A DNA stretch of 64,000 nucleotides from Streptomyces sp. SDr-06. Lineage in GTDB: Bacteria > Actinomycetota > Actinomycetes > Streptomycetales > Streptomycetaceae. Location: contig NZ_QOLA01000007.1 in NCBI RefSeq assembly GCF_003324565.1, forward strand, positions 248,001-312,000, given 5' to 3'. Both the position numbers and the translations under genes were made by a program. Positions 8,877 to 17,498 of the stretch are shown one piece after another. The notes below the pieces were generated by a model that searched no databases, was not told where the DNA came from, and worked only from the letters and a program-made list of their open reading frames with translations. Positions within the stretch are counted from its first letter, which is position 1, and each line of letters begins with the position of its first letter.

Positions 8877-9563
8877 ATGCTGCCTCAGCCTGCCGTCATG
8901 CCATCGTCCGGACCGGTGCTGCGCTCACCGCGCGGACTGGCCACCGCCACCAGCGTGCTCCTCGCCGTGGCCGCCGCCATCGATGCTTTCGCCGTATACA
9001 CCGATGCCGTCACACATGGGGTGAGCGGAGACCTGCTCTCCCGCGACGAGGGCGAGATCGACCGCGCCGATCGCCTCTGTCAGCTGGCCGGGTCCCTTCA
9101 GTGGATCATCCTGATCGCGACAGCGGTTGTCTTCATCATCTGGTTCTACCGTGTCCGTTCGAATGCCGACGTGTTCGCGGGTGATGTGTGCACCCGGGGC
9201 AAGGGCTGGACGATCGGCGGGTGGTTCATCCCCGTCGGCAACCTGTGGATCCCTTCCCAGGTTGCCCGCGAGATCTGGACGGCCAGCGCGCAGACCGCCG
9301 CGGACGGTTCGTGGCGCACCGTGTCGCGGTGGCCGATCACGGCGTGGTGGACCCTGTGGGTGGCCAACCTGGTGGTCGGGCGGCTTGCCTCGACCATGTC
9401 CAAGAACGCCGAGACCGCTCAGAGCCTTCAACGCGCCGCCGACGTCATGATGCTGGCCGACGCGCTGAGCATGTCGGCCGCGCTTCTCGCGATCGTCTTC
9501 GTCCGCAAGCTGACCGCGATGCAGCACGTCAAGGCGACGGAAGGGCCGGTCGCCGCCGTCTGA
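8877..9563 (+). CDS. DUF4328 domain membrane protein
   Basis: About 228 residues from ATG 8877, preceded by a GGGGGG tract; upstream in-frame codons are out of character. Four hydrophobic segments are visible: ATSVLLAVAAAIDAFAVYTD, QWIILIATAVVFIIWFYRV, AWWTLWVANLVVG and the one before IVFVRKLT. The phrase RGKGWTIGGWFIPVGNLWIPSQVAREIW is the signature of DUF4328. Function unknown. It ends before a strong bidirectional terminator. Confidence 0.85.
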   Translation: MLPQPAVMPSSGPVLRSPRGLATATSVLLAVAAAIDAFAVYTDAVTHGVSGDLLSRDEGEIDRADRLCQLAGSLQWIILIATAVVFIIWFYRVRSNADVFAGDVCTRGKGWTIGGWFIPVGNLWIPSQVAREIWTASAQTAADGSWRTVSRWPITAWWTLWVANLVVGRLASTMSKNAETAQSLQRAADVMMLADALSMSAALLAIVFVRKLTAMQHVKATEGPVAAV

Positions 9564-9609
9564 CGGACGGGCGACGGCGTCCGGCCGGCGCCATCGCTTG
9601 GCACCAGCA

Positions 9610-9638
9610 GGGCTTGCCCGCCCGTTGCGGGCAAGCCC
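9610..9638. terminator. Bidirectional terminator
   Basis: GGGCTTGCCCGC pairs perfectly with GCGGGCAAGCCC around a 5-nt loop, between the convergent DUF4328 and phospholipase genes. Confidence 0.8.
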
Positions 9639-9706
9639 CCATCGCCCCCCTCGGGAGCCCTTGGCACCACCAGGGCGGCAGGGCCGTCTCGGCAGGACCG
9701 CGGGCG

Positions 9707-10696
9707 CTACTTGAAGAGGCGGTCCGAGCTGGTGGCCATGCGATGGGTGGAGCCGTGCGCGCTCACCCAGTCGCGGACCAGCTTGATGGCGTTGGCGCAC
9801 TTCCAGTTGTCGTCGTACTCACGCACACCGGTGAAGGCGCCGTAGCCCGCGATGATCCCGTCGACACGCGCGTCGCCCAGAAGCTTGTCCACGTACCACG
9901 GGTCGTTGTACGTCGTCGTCCACGACAACGTTGCCGCGAGACGTCTGGCGGACCGTTCTCCCGCGCCCTTCTTCAGCTCCGCGCACGTCTTCTGGCTGGG
10001 CTCCGTGCAGTTGCCGAACCCGTTGGTGATGTCGGTGTCGCCGTAGTCCATCGCCCGGTGGCTCGCCGGGAACCCGGAACCGGACCGGTTGAAGGCGCCC
10101 ATGACCTGGTCACGCGTGCCGGTCGTGGTGATGCCTTCCAGCGGGCCGAGCCTGCCTTCGAGGCTCTGCCACCCCCGGCCGCCCACGTCCGGGGTGCTGC
10201 CGCCGTGGTACTCGTAGAAGCCGTAGAGCACCTGGATCCCGGCGGCTGTGAGGCGTTGGGCCTTGTCCCGCAGTCCGGCGACGCTGCATGCCCGGTTGGG
10301 GGCTTCCCCGCAGTAGTTCGGGTCCTTGATGTCCAGCCAGACCAGGGCCAGTCGGCGTCCTGCCTTGGCGTTGGAGACGATGCGGTCGATCATGCTGTCG
10401 AAGCTGGGACCGCGCCGGTTGTCACCGGCCGATGAGCAGTCGTGATAGGCGCGCCATTCGTTCGGATTCCACCAGGAACAGACGTCGATCTCGATGGCGT
10501 TCGCGCCGTGCTTGAGTGCGGCGTCCACACCGTCGAGGGTGTCGACGCGGTGGGCGATGGCGTAGATCGCGTGGCGCTGATCGGCCGCTGTCGCAGGCGC
10601 CGTACCCAGCGCGGTGACGCCGATGATTGCGCACAGAGCCGTGGTGAGCGCCAGTAGCCCCCGCAGACCGGCGCTCTTTCGAAGTCGGGCAGTCAA
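9707..10696 (-). CDS. Secreted sphingomyelinase D/phospholipase D-like protein, copy 1
   Basis: 329 residues from TTG 10696, chosen because GAAGGAG sits 8 bases upstream and the hydrophobic leader starts here. A signal peptide ends near residue 38 (PATAA). The mature protein resembles the Corynebacterium phospholipase D and recluse-spider sphingomyelinase D family: YAIAHRVDTLDGVD with His49, NAIEIDV with Glu69 and Asp71, YHDC with His85, WLDIKDPNYC with Asp122, and the C-terminal HRMATSSD. The family uses two catalytic histidines and Mg2+ to cleave the choline head group with cyclic phosphate formation. The substrate here is unknown. A close paralogue lies at 44803-45792. The codon for the first Leu of GLLAL is followed by CTA, not TTA. 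Confidence 0.85.
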   Translation of the reverse strand: MTARLRKSAGLRGLLALTTALCAIIGVTALGTAPATAADQRHAIYAIAHRVDTLDGVDAALKHGANAIEIDVCSWWNPNEWRAYHDCSSAGDNRRGPSFDSMIDRIVSNAKAGRRLALVWLDIKDPNYCGEAPNRACSVAGLRDKAQRLTAAGIQVLYGFYEYHGGSTPDVGGRGWQSLEGRLGPLEGITTTGTRDQVMGAFNRSGSGFPASHRAMDYGDTDITNGFGNCTEPSQKTCAELKKGAGERSARRLAATLSWTTTYNDPWYVDKLLGDARVDGIIAGYGAFTGVREYDDNWKCANAIKLVRDWVSAHGSTHRMATSSDRLFK

Positions 10697-10817
10697 GAAA
10701 CACACTCCTTCGTGCTGCGTGCCAGTGTCCTGAGTCGGCCAGGCGAAGGTCGCGTGGCCCGCGCAGGGGGCCCAGACGGGGAGGGCCGTTGAGATCCTGG
10801 TCATGGACTTCCTTCCC

Positions 10818-10850
10818 AAGGATGGCCCCCTTTGGGCAGGGGCGATCCTT
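10818..10850. terminator. Imperfect hairpin in the 356-bp gap upstream of phospholipase copy 1
   Basis: AAGGAT-g-GCCCC pairs with GGGGC-g-ATCCTT around a 9-nt loop. It could end the upstream ABM transcript or lie in the phospholipase promoter region. I see nothing else in 10697-11052. Confidence 0.4.
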
Positions 10851-11052
10851 CCTCCGCCGGCAGGGCGCCCGATGCGCCGTGCCATGCAGCTAGATGAAGC
10901 ATGGGCCCCACACGTTGCACATGACCGGCGTGTATGTGGGCGGCAAATCCCTTTGGCTGAAATGGAGTTGTGGGCGGGACGGGCTCGCTGGGGCGTCCTG
11001 GGCTTGAGTACGGGCGGCGCGGCGGGGAGCCGCCGTGTCGGACCGCGTCGGG

Positions 11053-11352
11053 TCAGGTGGCCGGTTCCGCGAGCAGGTCGTCGACGATGTGCAGCCGGGC
11101 CTCGGGGAAGCGTTCCGCGATGGCGTCGCTCATCATCGCCGCCGCCTCGGGGTCGGGCAGCGCGCACTGTTCGCGGGCCTCAGGGGTCGGCCAGCGTGCG
11201 TAGGCGAGCCACGTGCCGTCGTCGGCCCGGTGCAACCGCGAGCCGTAGCTTCCGCACTGACGGTGGATCGCCGCGGTCATCCGGTGCCACCCCTCGATGA
11301 ACTGCTGTTCCTTGCCCTGTTGGAGGCGCCACCGGTAGACGACTGCGAACAT
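11053..11352 (-). CDS. Antibiotic biosynthesis monooxygenase (ABM) domain protein
   Basis: 99 residues forming a single dimeric ferredoxin-like ABM fold: FAVVYRWRLQQGKEQQFIEGWHRM, then GSYGSRLHRADDGTWLAYARWPTPEARE and a C-terminal strand RLHIVDDLL. Family members are small oxygenases or stress proteins acting without cofactor or with haem; the substrate cannot be told. The ATG at 11352 has GGGGGGA upstream. It is divergent from the M20 amidohydrolase gene. Confidence 0.8.
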   Translation of the reverse strand: MFAVVYRWRLQQGKEQQFIEGWHRMTAAIHRQCGSYGSRLHRADDGTWLAYARWPTPEAREQCALPDPEAAAMMSDAIAERFPEARLHIVDDLLAEPAT

Positions 11353-11543
11353 TTTCTGTTCCCCCCTGTGTGGTCGTGTTTTGGCTGACGATCGTAGTCA
11401 CGCCGTCGCGCCCGCAGGGGAGGGGGCCGCGGACCGGGGGTTTTCCGTACCCCGAAGCGGGGGGCGGGCCGGTTGGGCGGCTGGGCGTTGCGGCGCCAGG
11501 CTTGAGGCGTCACATCACGACGGCAGGGGAGCAGGGGAAGACG

Positions 11544-12815
11544 GTGGAGCGACCGATGGAGCAGGGACTCGCACGGCGGGTGGTTCTGGGTGGGGTGGTT
11601 GCGGCCGGCGCGGGGGTCCTCTGTGGAGGAACGGCCTTCGCCGAGGGGAAGGGGCGGCCGGCCGCACCGGGCGAGGCACACTCCGCCATGGCTCGTCTGG
11701 ATCGCGAGTTGATCGCGTTGCGGCGGGACATCCACAGCCACCCCGAAGCGCCGGGGCAGGAGTACCGCACGGCGGCACTGGTGGCCCGCCACCTCCAGGA
11801 CGCGGGGCTGAGCGTCACCACGGGGGTGGGCGGCAACGGTGTGATCGGCGTTCTGCGCGGTTCGCTGCCGGGCCGGACGGTCGCCTACCGGGCCGACATG
11901 GACGCGGTGCCCCCGCAGAGCATCATCGGGGGCGGGACCGCCACCGCTCATGTCTGCGGTCACGACATCCACACGACGGTGGCCGTGGGCGTAGCGCGGG
12001 TCCTGGCCCGGATGCGCCGACGGCTGAGTGGCACGGTGGTGTTCCTCTTCCAGCCGGCCGAGGAGTCGCTGGCGGGCGCGCAGAAGGTGCTGGACGCCGG
12101 GTTCCTGGAGCACACCGGAGCCCAGGAAATCCACGCCCTGCACTGCGGACCGTTCCCGGTGGGGCAGTTCGCGGTGACGTCGGGCTACGGTCTGCCCGGA
12201 CAGGACCATGCGGGGGTGACTCTGTCCGGTTCCGACGCCGCCGCGGCCGCGCAGCGGCTCGCCACCCAAATCAGTGCCCTTGCCACGGTGACGCCGCCGA
12301 CGGGCGAGGTCGAGCTGGCGCGGCTGGTGGCGGAGCTGCAGACTCCGGGCGGCCCGTTGACCCGCTTCGTGACCGCTCAGGCGCGGACTGATGGGGCCAA
12401 GGTGAACGTGTCGAGTCGTTGCTGGCCGCCGGACCGCTACCAGGAGGTGCGGGAGAACATCCGGCGCCTGGCCGGGCGGTACGAGGGGGCCGAGGCCACC
12501 TTCCCGGCCGACCCGTTCCCCGCCATGGTCTGCCCCAAGGGCGACGGCGACGCCCTCGCCGGCCATCTGCGCCGCACGCTCGGCAGGGACGCCGTGACCG
12601 AGATGCAGGCGGCGATTCCCTTCAGCGGTGAGGACTTCGCGCTCTACCTGAACCGCATCCCCGGTACGTACACATTCCTCGGGGTCCGCACCCCCGGGGC
12701 CCCGGTCACGACCTCCTATCCGCACTTCCCTGACTTCACCCCGGACGAGCGGGCGATCGGCCTGGGCGTCCGCGCCATGGCGGGCTGGCTCGCCGCACGA
12801 ACCCGCCGTGCATAG
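11544..12815 (+). CDS. M20 family amidohydrolase, probably Tat-exported
   Basis: 423 residues from GTG 11544, chosen because GGGGAAG is just upstream; ATG 11556 is a possible alternative. The N-terminus LARRVVLGGVVAAGAGVLCGG followed by TAFA looks like a Tat signal with a weak twin arginine. The M20 zinc hydrolase motifs are present: DIHSHPEAPGQE, YRADMDAVP, HVCGHDIHTT and QPAEESLAGA, and a C-terminal FSGEDFALYL. Related enzymes hydrolyse N-acyl amino acids such as hippurate or indoleacetyl conjugates. The usual GHDGHT is GHDIHT here. It is convergent with the NmrA-like gene. Confidence 0.85.
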   Translation: MERPMEQGLARRVVLGGVVAAGAGVLCGGTAFAEGKGRPAAPGEAHSAMARLDRELIALRRDIHSHPEAPGQEYRTAALVARHLQDAGLSVTTGVGGNGVIGVLRGSLPGRTVAYRADMDAVPPQSIIGGGTATAHVCGHDIHTTVAVGVARVLARMRRRLSGTVVFLFQPAEESLAGAQKVLDAGFLEHTGAQEIHALHCGPFPVGQFAVTSGYGLPGQDHAGVTLSGSDAAAAAQRLATQISALATVTPPTGEVELARLVAELQTPGGPLTRFVTAQARTDGAKVNVSSRCWPPDRYQEVRENIRRLAGRYEGAEATFPADPFPAMVCPKGDGDALAGHLRRTLGRDAVTEMQAAIPFSGEDFALYLNRIPGTYTFLGVRTPGAPVTTSYPHFPDFTPDERAIGLGVRAMAGWLAARTRRA

Positions 12816-12926
12816 TGGCAGTGTTACGTCGGTCGCACCGAGGCGAATCGCTTTCGTACGCTCAGTGGTTGGGTGTCGTCGGAGTCGTCCGCGGGGTCGC
12901 CCTTGGGCCCCGGATGAGCTGGAGGC

Positions 12927-13778
12927 TCAGCGGAAGGCGGCGATGTTGCGCGTGAGCCAGCTGTCGAAGGGGCGAGGGGCGCGGCCGAGGACTCGTTCCA
13001 CGTCCGGGCTGATGCGCAGTTCGGCGGGGGTGGGGTCGCCGAGGATGGTGAGGGTGTCGTCGGCGAGCTCGGCCGGCAGGAACTGGGTCATCGCCGCCTT
13101 GGCTTGGGCGCGGGTGAGTTCGTGGAACCGCACCGGCGTGCCGAGGGCGGCGGCAATGGTCTCCGCCTGCTGCCGGGGTGTGATCACCTCGGGGCCGGTG
13201 AGCTCGAAGACTCCGCCGGTGTGCCGGTCGTCCAGCAGGCAGGCCGCCGCCACTTCGGCGATGTCGGCCGGATCGACGACCGGCACTCCCACATCACCGA
13301 AGGGCGCGGCGACCGTCCTGTGTGTGCGGACGGACTCGGCCCAGGCAAAGGCGTTGGAGGCGAACCCGCCCGGTCGCACGACAGCCCAGTCCAGCCCCGA
13401 CTCCCGCAACGCGTCCTCCAGCGCGCGCATCGCGACCCGTGACGGGCCGAGCGGCCTGGTCGCCACGCCCTGCGAAGACAGCAGGACGATGCGGCGGACT
13501 CCGCTGGCGGCGGCCAGGTCGATGATGTCGGTCGGCCTCGCTTCGGGAGCGTGCAGGTCGCCGGAGAGCAGGAGGAACAACGCCTTCGCCCCGTCCAGCA
13601 CGGGGGCGAGACTCGCGGGATCGGTCAGATCGGCCGACACGTGCCGGACCCCGTCCGGCACCGCCGCTCTGTGCCGTGACACCGCCGTCACCTGCTCGCC
13701 CGCGTCGGCCAGGGCCTGCGTCAAAGGCCTGCCCACATTCCCGGTAGCCCCGGTCACCACGATCATGTCCAGCTCCAA
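12927..13778 (-). CDS. NAD(P)-binding NmrA-like oxidoreductase/sensor
   Basis: 283 residues. The N-terminal dinucleotide site VVTGATGNVGRPL is of the atypical SDR (NmrA/QOR-type) form. RIVLLSSQGVATRPL and WAVVRPGGFASN follow, and the active-site tyrosine of classical SDRs is not evident. Such proteins reduce quinones or sense NAD(P). It is divergent from an HxlR regulator with only 80 bp between them, a common pairing in actinomycetes for redox or aldehyde response, so HxlR probably controls it. Confidence 0.85.
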   Translation of the reverse strand: MELDMIVVTGATGNVGRPLTQALADAGEQVTAVSRHRAAVPDGVRHVSADLTDPASLAPVLDGAKALFLLLSGDLHAPEARPTDIIDLAAASGVRRIVLLSSQGVATRPLGPSRVAMRALEDALRESGLDWAVVRPGGFASNAFAWAESVRTHRTVAAPFGDVGVPVVDPADIAEVAAACLLDDRHTGGVFELTGPEVITPRQQAETIAAALGTPVRFHELTRAQAKAAMTQFLPAELADDTLTILGDPTPAELRISPDVERVLGRAPRPFDSWLTRNIAAFR

Positions 13779-13817
13779 ATCCGTTGTGTGCTGAGGTCGT
13801 TGACGCTAGGAGCCGGG

Positions 13818-13832
13818 CTTACTTTTCGTAAG
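13818..13832. promoter_or_regulatory. Probable HxlR operator
   Basis: CTTAC-TTTTC-GTAAG is an inverted repeat in the 80-bp gap between the divergent NmrA-like and HxlR genes. A further GTAAG half-site lies about 18 bp downstream. Confidence 0.5.
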
Positions 13833-13858
13833 AACATACCCAGAGGTAAGCTCCGGAC

Positions 13859-14230
13859 ATGGCGGAAGGCGTGCAGGTGACACAGGCCGGGACCGACCGG
13901 CGGTATGAGGTGTTTCACACTGACTGCCCTGCCCGTGACGTGGTCGACCACGTGACCAGCAGGTGGGGCATCTGGGTGCTGATCGCCTTGCGGAGCAACG
14001 ACCTTCGGTTCTACGAGCTGCGCGAGAGCATCCATGGCATCAGCGAGAAGATGCTCTCCCAGACCCTGCGCGCCCTGGTCAAGGACGGCCTGGTCCGACG
14101 GGAGGTGGAGCCGACGACGCCCCCTCAAGTCACCTACGGACTCACGGAGTTCGGGCAGGCTCTCGGGGAGCCGCTGAGGGACCTGTTCGACCGGATCACC
14201 CAAGGGCTGCCGCCCCGCGTGGCGGAGTAG
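13859..14230 (+). CDS. HxlR family transcriptional regulator
   Basis: 123 residues, the usual length. The conserved N-terminal cysteine (HTDCPARDV) is present, followed by the winged HTH: VDHVTSRWGIWVLIALRSNDLRFYEL, GISEKMLSQTLRALVKDGLVRRE and the wing VTYGLTEFG. A single cysteine near residue 23 is typical of redox- or aldehyde-sensing HxlR proteins. Probably regulates the divergent NmrA-like gene. Ends in a 15-bp stem terminator. Confidence 0.9.
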   Translation: MAEGVQVTQAGTDRRYEVFHTDCPARDVVDHVTSRWGIWVLIALRSNDLRFYELRESIHGISEKMLSQTLRALVKDGLVRREVEPTTPPQVTYGLTEFGQALGEPLRDLFDRITQGLPPRVAE

Positions 14231-14233
14231 TGT

Positions 14234-14277
14234 GGGCTGCCCTCGGTGGCCCTTTGAACGGTCACCGAGGGCAGCCC
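14234..14277. terminator. Bidirectional terminator
   Basis: GGGCTGCCCTCGGTG at 14234-14248 pairs perfectly with CACCGAGGGCAGCCC at 14263-14277, between the convergent HxlR and secreted-protein genes. Confidence 0.8.
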
Positions 14278-14293
14278 GACCCTCACAGGACGA

Positions 14294-14599
14294 TCAACCA
14301 CTGATGAACTGCCACTTGCTGGCGACGCGGTCGTTCTTCTCGCACCATGCCGTCGAGCCCCGGCGGTCTCCCAGCCAGTGCCACTGTCCCTGGTGCTCTC
14401 CGCCGTGTCGGCAGGTGATGGTCGCGCGGTAGCTGGCGGGGCCCCGGCCGTCACACCAGCCGGAGAACCGGGTGGTGTTCTGCTCCCACACATGGCACTT
14501 GGGCGACGCCGATGCCTGGGCGGCGGGCCCCAGGGTGGCCGCGCCGGTTCCGATCAGTACGGCAGTTGCTGCCAACGAGACGATCCTGAGTTTGCGCAC
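14294..14599 (-). CDS. Small secreted protein
   Basis: 101 residues from GTG 14599 behind AGGGAGAG. The signal peptide MRKLRIVSLAATAVLIGTG is followed by an Ala-rich stretch and a cleavage site near ASA-SP (about residue 32). The mature part, about 70 residues, has four cysteines (KCHVW, GWCDG, TCRHG, AWCEK) that can form two disulphides, and many Trp/His residues. No family recognised. Such small disulphide-rich secreted proteins are common in Streptomyces and some act as inhibitors, but there is no direct sign here. Confidence 0.7.
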   Translation of the reverse strand: MRKLRIVSLAATAVLIGTGAATLGPAAQASASPKCHVWEQNTTRFSGWCDGRGPASYRATITCRHGGEHQGQWHWLGDRRGSTAWCEKNDRVASKWQFISG

Positions 14600-14786
14600 G
14601 GTGCTCTCCCTGTCTCATCGCGGGTGGTGTGCTCAGCACAGGAGGCTAGGGGCGGAGCCGGGCGGGACACATCGTGCCGCCGGAGGAGCGTCGGCTCCAC
14701 CCAGAGCGTCAGGGGGTAAACCCGTGCGGTAGGCGGCGGCGGATCATCCACCGTGCGCAGCACCGGCCGGGGGTCGCGCAACAGCC

Positions 14787-15389
14787 TCAGGCAGTGGATG
14801 CGGGGCCGGAGGTGCGCACGTGTGCCCGCACCCCTTGCAGGCCGAACAGGATGAGCAGTTCCACCGCGCCGCCGTCGGCACTGCCCAGCCAGTGCGGCAG
14901 GGAGGTGTCGAACTCGGCGGCCTCACCCGGCGGCAGCGTCAGGTCCCGCTCGCCGATCACCAGCCGCAGGCGACCGCTGAGCACATACAGCCACTCGAAG
15001 CCTTCGTGGGTCTGGGGGGTCGGTTCGAGCGGTTTCGGCCGGGCGGGGATGATCATCTTGAACGCGTGCGCCCCGCCCGGCCGGCGGGACAGCGGCACGA
15101 ACGTCATGCCGAACCGCTTGATCGGCTTGAGGTGGATCCGCGGGTCGCCGGTGCGCGGGGCGCCGACGAGGTCGTCCAGCGGTACGTCGTAGATGCGGGC
15201 CAGCGGCAGCAGCAACTCCAGGGTGGGGCGGCGCTGTCCACTCTCCAGCCGGGACAGCGTGCTCTCCGAGACGCCGGTCGTCGCCGCGATGTCGGCGAGG
15301 GTGATGCCGCGGTCACGCCGGAGCGCACGAAGCCGTGGCCCCACACCGTCGAGTACGTCCTCGTCCGTCCTGGGCGTCTTCGGGTCCAT
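14787..15389 (-). CDS. XRE family regulator with C-terminal cupin domain
   Basis: 200 residues from ATG 15389 (MDPKTPRTDEDV); the open frame reaches 15518 but the upstream part overlaps the promoter region. Residues 20-75 are an XRE helix-turn-helix (RLRALRRDRGITLADIAATTG, SESTLSRLESGQRRPTLE). The C-terminal half is a small-molecule-binding cupin (HEGFEWLYVLSGRLRLVIGE, LPPGEAAEFDTSLPHWLG). This architecture is typical of sensors of amines, sugars or small acids. It is divergent from the SRPBCC gene, which is its likely target. Confidence 0.88.
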   Translation of the reverse strand: MDPKTPRTDEDVLDGVGPRLRALRRDRGITLADIAATTGVSESTLSRLESGQRRPTLELLLPLARIYDVPLDDLVGAPRTGDPRIHLKPIKRFGMTFVPLSRRPGGAHAFKMIIPARPKPLEPTPQTHEGFEWLYVLSGRLRLVIGERDLTLPPGEAAEFDTSLPHWLGSADGGAVELLILFGLQGVRAHVRTSGPASTA

Positions 15390-15398
15390 GAGGCCCAC

Positions 15399-15415
15399 CT
15401 TGCCATTACCGCAAG
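15399..15415. promoter_or_regulatory. Inverted repeat next to the XRE-cupin start, probable operator
   Basis: CTTGC-N7-GCAAG lies 10 bp upstream of the XRE-cupin start codon, placed for autoregulation. Confidence 0.45.
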
Positions 15416-15554
15416 CTTTCGTGCCTGATCGCGAGGGACCTGCCGAAACTGAGGGGCCGCCGACCCTGACGACTGCCTCACACACCCTCTTGACCGTCGC
15501 GGCCCACACCGCATCCACTCACAGAGGTCCTACGAGCCGAAGGAGCCCCTCGCC

Positions 15555-16004
15555 ATGCACAGGTACGACGTCACCGTGACCACCAAGGCCTCGCCCGACA
15601 CCGTCTGGAAGCTGCTGGTCGACGCCGCGAGCTGGCCGCTGTGGTCCAGGGTGGACAGTCTGGACACGGAGCGGTCGACCGACCTCGACCCCGGCGGTGA
15701 CGACGGCGTCGGCGCCGTCCGGGCCTTCCGGACGGGGCGCACGGTCACTGGGGAGCGGCTGACCGAGAAGGTCGAGCGCCGTCTCCTGGCCTACGAAGAC
15801 GCGTTCAATCCGTCGATGCGCAACTATCACGCGCGTGTGGAGCTGGAGCCGACCCCCGGCTCGGGCACGGTCATCCACTGGTACGGCGAGTACGAGACGA
15901 GCCTGCTGCTGCGCTGGATCATGCCGCGCTACCTCCAGAAATTCATGCAGGGCATGGCGGAAGGCCTGGCTCGCCATGCCGAGGAGCACACGCCGGATCG
16001 GTGA
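15555..16004 (+). CDS. SRPBCC family protein
   Basis: 149 residues in a START/Bet v1-like fold: MHRYDVTVTTKASPDTVWKL at the N-terminus, SWPLWSRVDSLD, then an antiparallel sheet (RTVTGERLTEKVERRLLAYE) and a long C-terminal helix (YLQKFMQGMAEGLARHAEEH). The fold binds hydrophobic ligands in a cavity. AAGGAG lies upstream of the start. It is divergent from an XRE-cupin regulator that probably controls it. The 228 bp after it, before the monooxygenase, contain no clear gene. Confidence 0.85.
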   Translation: MHRYDVTVTTKASPDTVWKLLVDAASWPLWSRVDSLDTERSTDLDPGGDDGVGAVRAFRTGRTVTGERLTEKVERRLLAYEDAFNPSMRNYHARVELEPTPGSGTVIHWYGEYETSLLLRWIMPRYLQKFMQGMAEGLARHAEEHTPDR

Positions 16005-16232
16005 GGCGGGGTAGCACCTGCGGAGGTGGATGGGCTGCCGGGTGAGGGGCCTCGCGCACTGGCTTCCATCTTCCACGGGGTTTGGCGGGTTTCCGGTATC
16101 AGGTGTCCCTTCACCGGTTGGGTGCGGGCGCGGCGGGTTCCACAGTGGTGTCAGTACGCGGCATCACGCAGGGACGGCATCGCCGTTCGCCCTGCGGGTG
16201 TGACTCGGCCTTCTGCGAGGAGCTCACCACAC

Positions 16233-17453
16233 ATGACCACCAACGGTAAGGACACCAGCGTCGTCATCGTCGGAGGAGGCGTCGCCGGGCTGGCGCTCGG
16301 CAATTTCCTCCTGCGCAAGGGCGTCGGCTGCGTCGTCCTGGAGAAACACAGCCGCGAACACGTCGAGCAGCGGCAGCGGGCCGGGTCGCTCGACGCCGGC
16401 GGGGTGCGCCGCCTGCGTGAGTGGGGCCTGGCCGAAGTCGTCGAAGGCCACGGCCACAGCGACTCCGGCGGGACCGTTCCGCTGCTGATCGAGGGGGAGG
16501 AGCGGCGGTGGAAGGTGGGCGTCGCCGACGGCGGGGACGGCGACGACGGGGCGTACTGCCCTCAGCAGGTCCTCGTCCGCAACCTCATCAAGGTGTTCCT
16601 GCGCGACGGCGGCGATCTGCGCTTCGGCGCCGAGGACGTCTCGCTGCACGACGTCGACACCGGGAACCCTCTGGTCCGCTACCGGCGCGACGACGGCACG
16701 ACCAGGACCCTCAGCTGTGACTTCGTCGCCGGCGGCGACGGCTTCCACGGCGTCAGCAGGACAGCTGTCCCCACCGATGTCCTCACCAGCTCGACCCATG
16801 CGTTCGGGTACGCCTGGCTCGCCGCCATGACCGCGGCTCCCGTGGACCCGCCCGCCGTGATGGCGGTGCACTCGCGCGGTTTCGCCGCGCAGATCACCCG
16901 TGGGCCGAACGCGAGCCGCCTCTACCTGCAGTGCCCGCTCACCGACACGGTCGGTCAGTGGCCGGACGACCGCATCTGGAGCGAACTGGGAGCCCGCTTC
17001 GGCGCATACGCGCCGTGCAAGGGGCCGATCACGAGCAAGCAGATCGTGCCACTGCAGGGTGTCGTCTTCAGCCCCATGAGCCATGGAAGGCTCTACCTCC
17101 TGGGGGACGCGGCGCACATCATCTCGCCGATGAGCGCACAGGGCATGAGCCTGGCGCTCCACGACGCCGACGTGTTCGCGCGCGCGGTGATCCATTGGGT
17201 GGAAGAGCATGATTCCGCCCTGCTCGACAGGTACTCGCGGACGTGCCTGGACCATACCTGGCGAAAGCAGGCCTCGGCGGTCTGGATGACCGAGGCGATG
17301 CACGACGCCGGTGACCCTTCCTACGAAGGGGAGTTCCGCAAGCGCATCGCCCTGAAGAACCTGGAGAGCCTGCTGGAACCCCTGGAACCCCTGGAACCCC
17401 TGGAACCCCTGGAACCCCTGGAACCCCTGGAAGCAGACAACCCGGCCGCGTGA
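16233..17453 (+). CDS. FAD-dependent monooxygenase (4-hydroxybenzoate hydroxylase-like) with repeat tail
   Basis: 406 residues from ATG 16233; AGGAG lies about 11 bases upstream. FAD-binding GxGxxG is in VIVGGGVAGLALG (about 11-23), QRAGSLDAGGVRRL matches the RAG-x-L segment of p-hydroxybenzoate hydroxylase, and the second FAD motif GDAAHIISPMSAQGMSLALHD is near residue 291. It probably hydroxylates an aromatic acid using NAD(P)H and O2. The last 30 residues are a run of Glu-Pro-Leu repeats encoded by six perfect CTGGAACCC units, which no family member needs for catalysis. The AraC gene follows 45 bp downstream on the same strand. Confidence 0.88.
   Translation: MTTNGKDTSVVIVGGGVAGLALGNFLLRKGVGCVVLEKHSREHVEQRQRAGSLDAGGVRRLREWGLAEVVEGHGHSDSGGTVPLLIEGEERRWKVGVADGGDGDDGAYCPQQVLVRNLIKVFLRDGGDLRFGAEDVSLHDVDTGNPLVRYRRDDGTTRTLSCDFVAGGDGFHGVSRTAVPTDVLTSSTHAFGYAWLAAMTAAPVDPPAVMAVHSRGFAAQITRGPNASRLYLQCPLTDTVGQWPDDRIWSELGARFGAYAPCKGPITSKQIVPLQGVVFSPMSHGRLYLLGDAAHIISPMSAQGMSLALHDADVFARAVIHWVEEHDSALLDRYSRTCLDHTWRKQASAVWMTEAMHDAGDPSYEGEFRKRIALKNLESLLEPLEPLEPLEPLEPLEPLEADNPAA
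17373..17432 (+). repeat. 9-bp in-frame tandem repeat (VNTR-like)
   Basis: Six perfect copies of CTGGAACCC at 17373-17426 and a partial seventh (CTGGAA) encode Leu-Glu-Pro repeats at the end of the monooxygenase. Copy-number change would not shift the frame. Confidence 0.95.
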
Positions 17454-17498
17454 CGCACGAGGCTCAACAGAGCCGCCAGACAAGGAGGTTGGCCGCGT

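Noticed and set aside
10697-11167. N-terminal extension of SMase D copy 1
   Set aside because: It lies in the promoter region and antisense to nothing conserved; the signal peptide and ribosome site fix the start at 10696.
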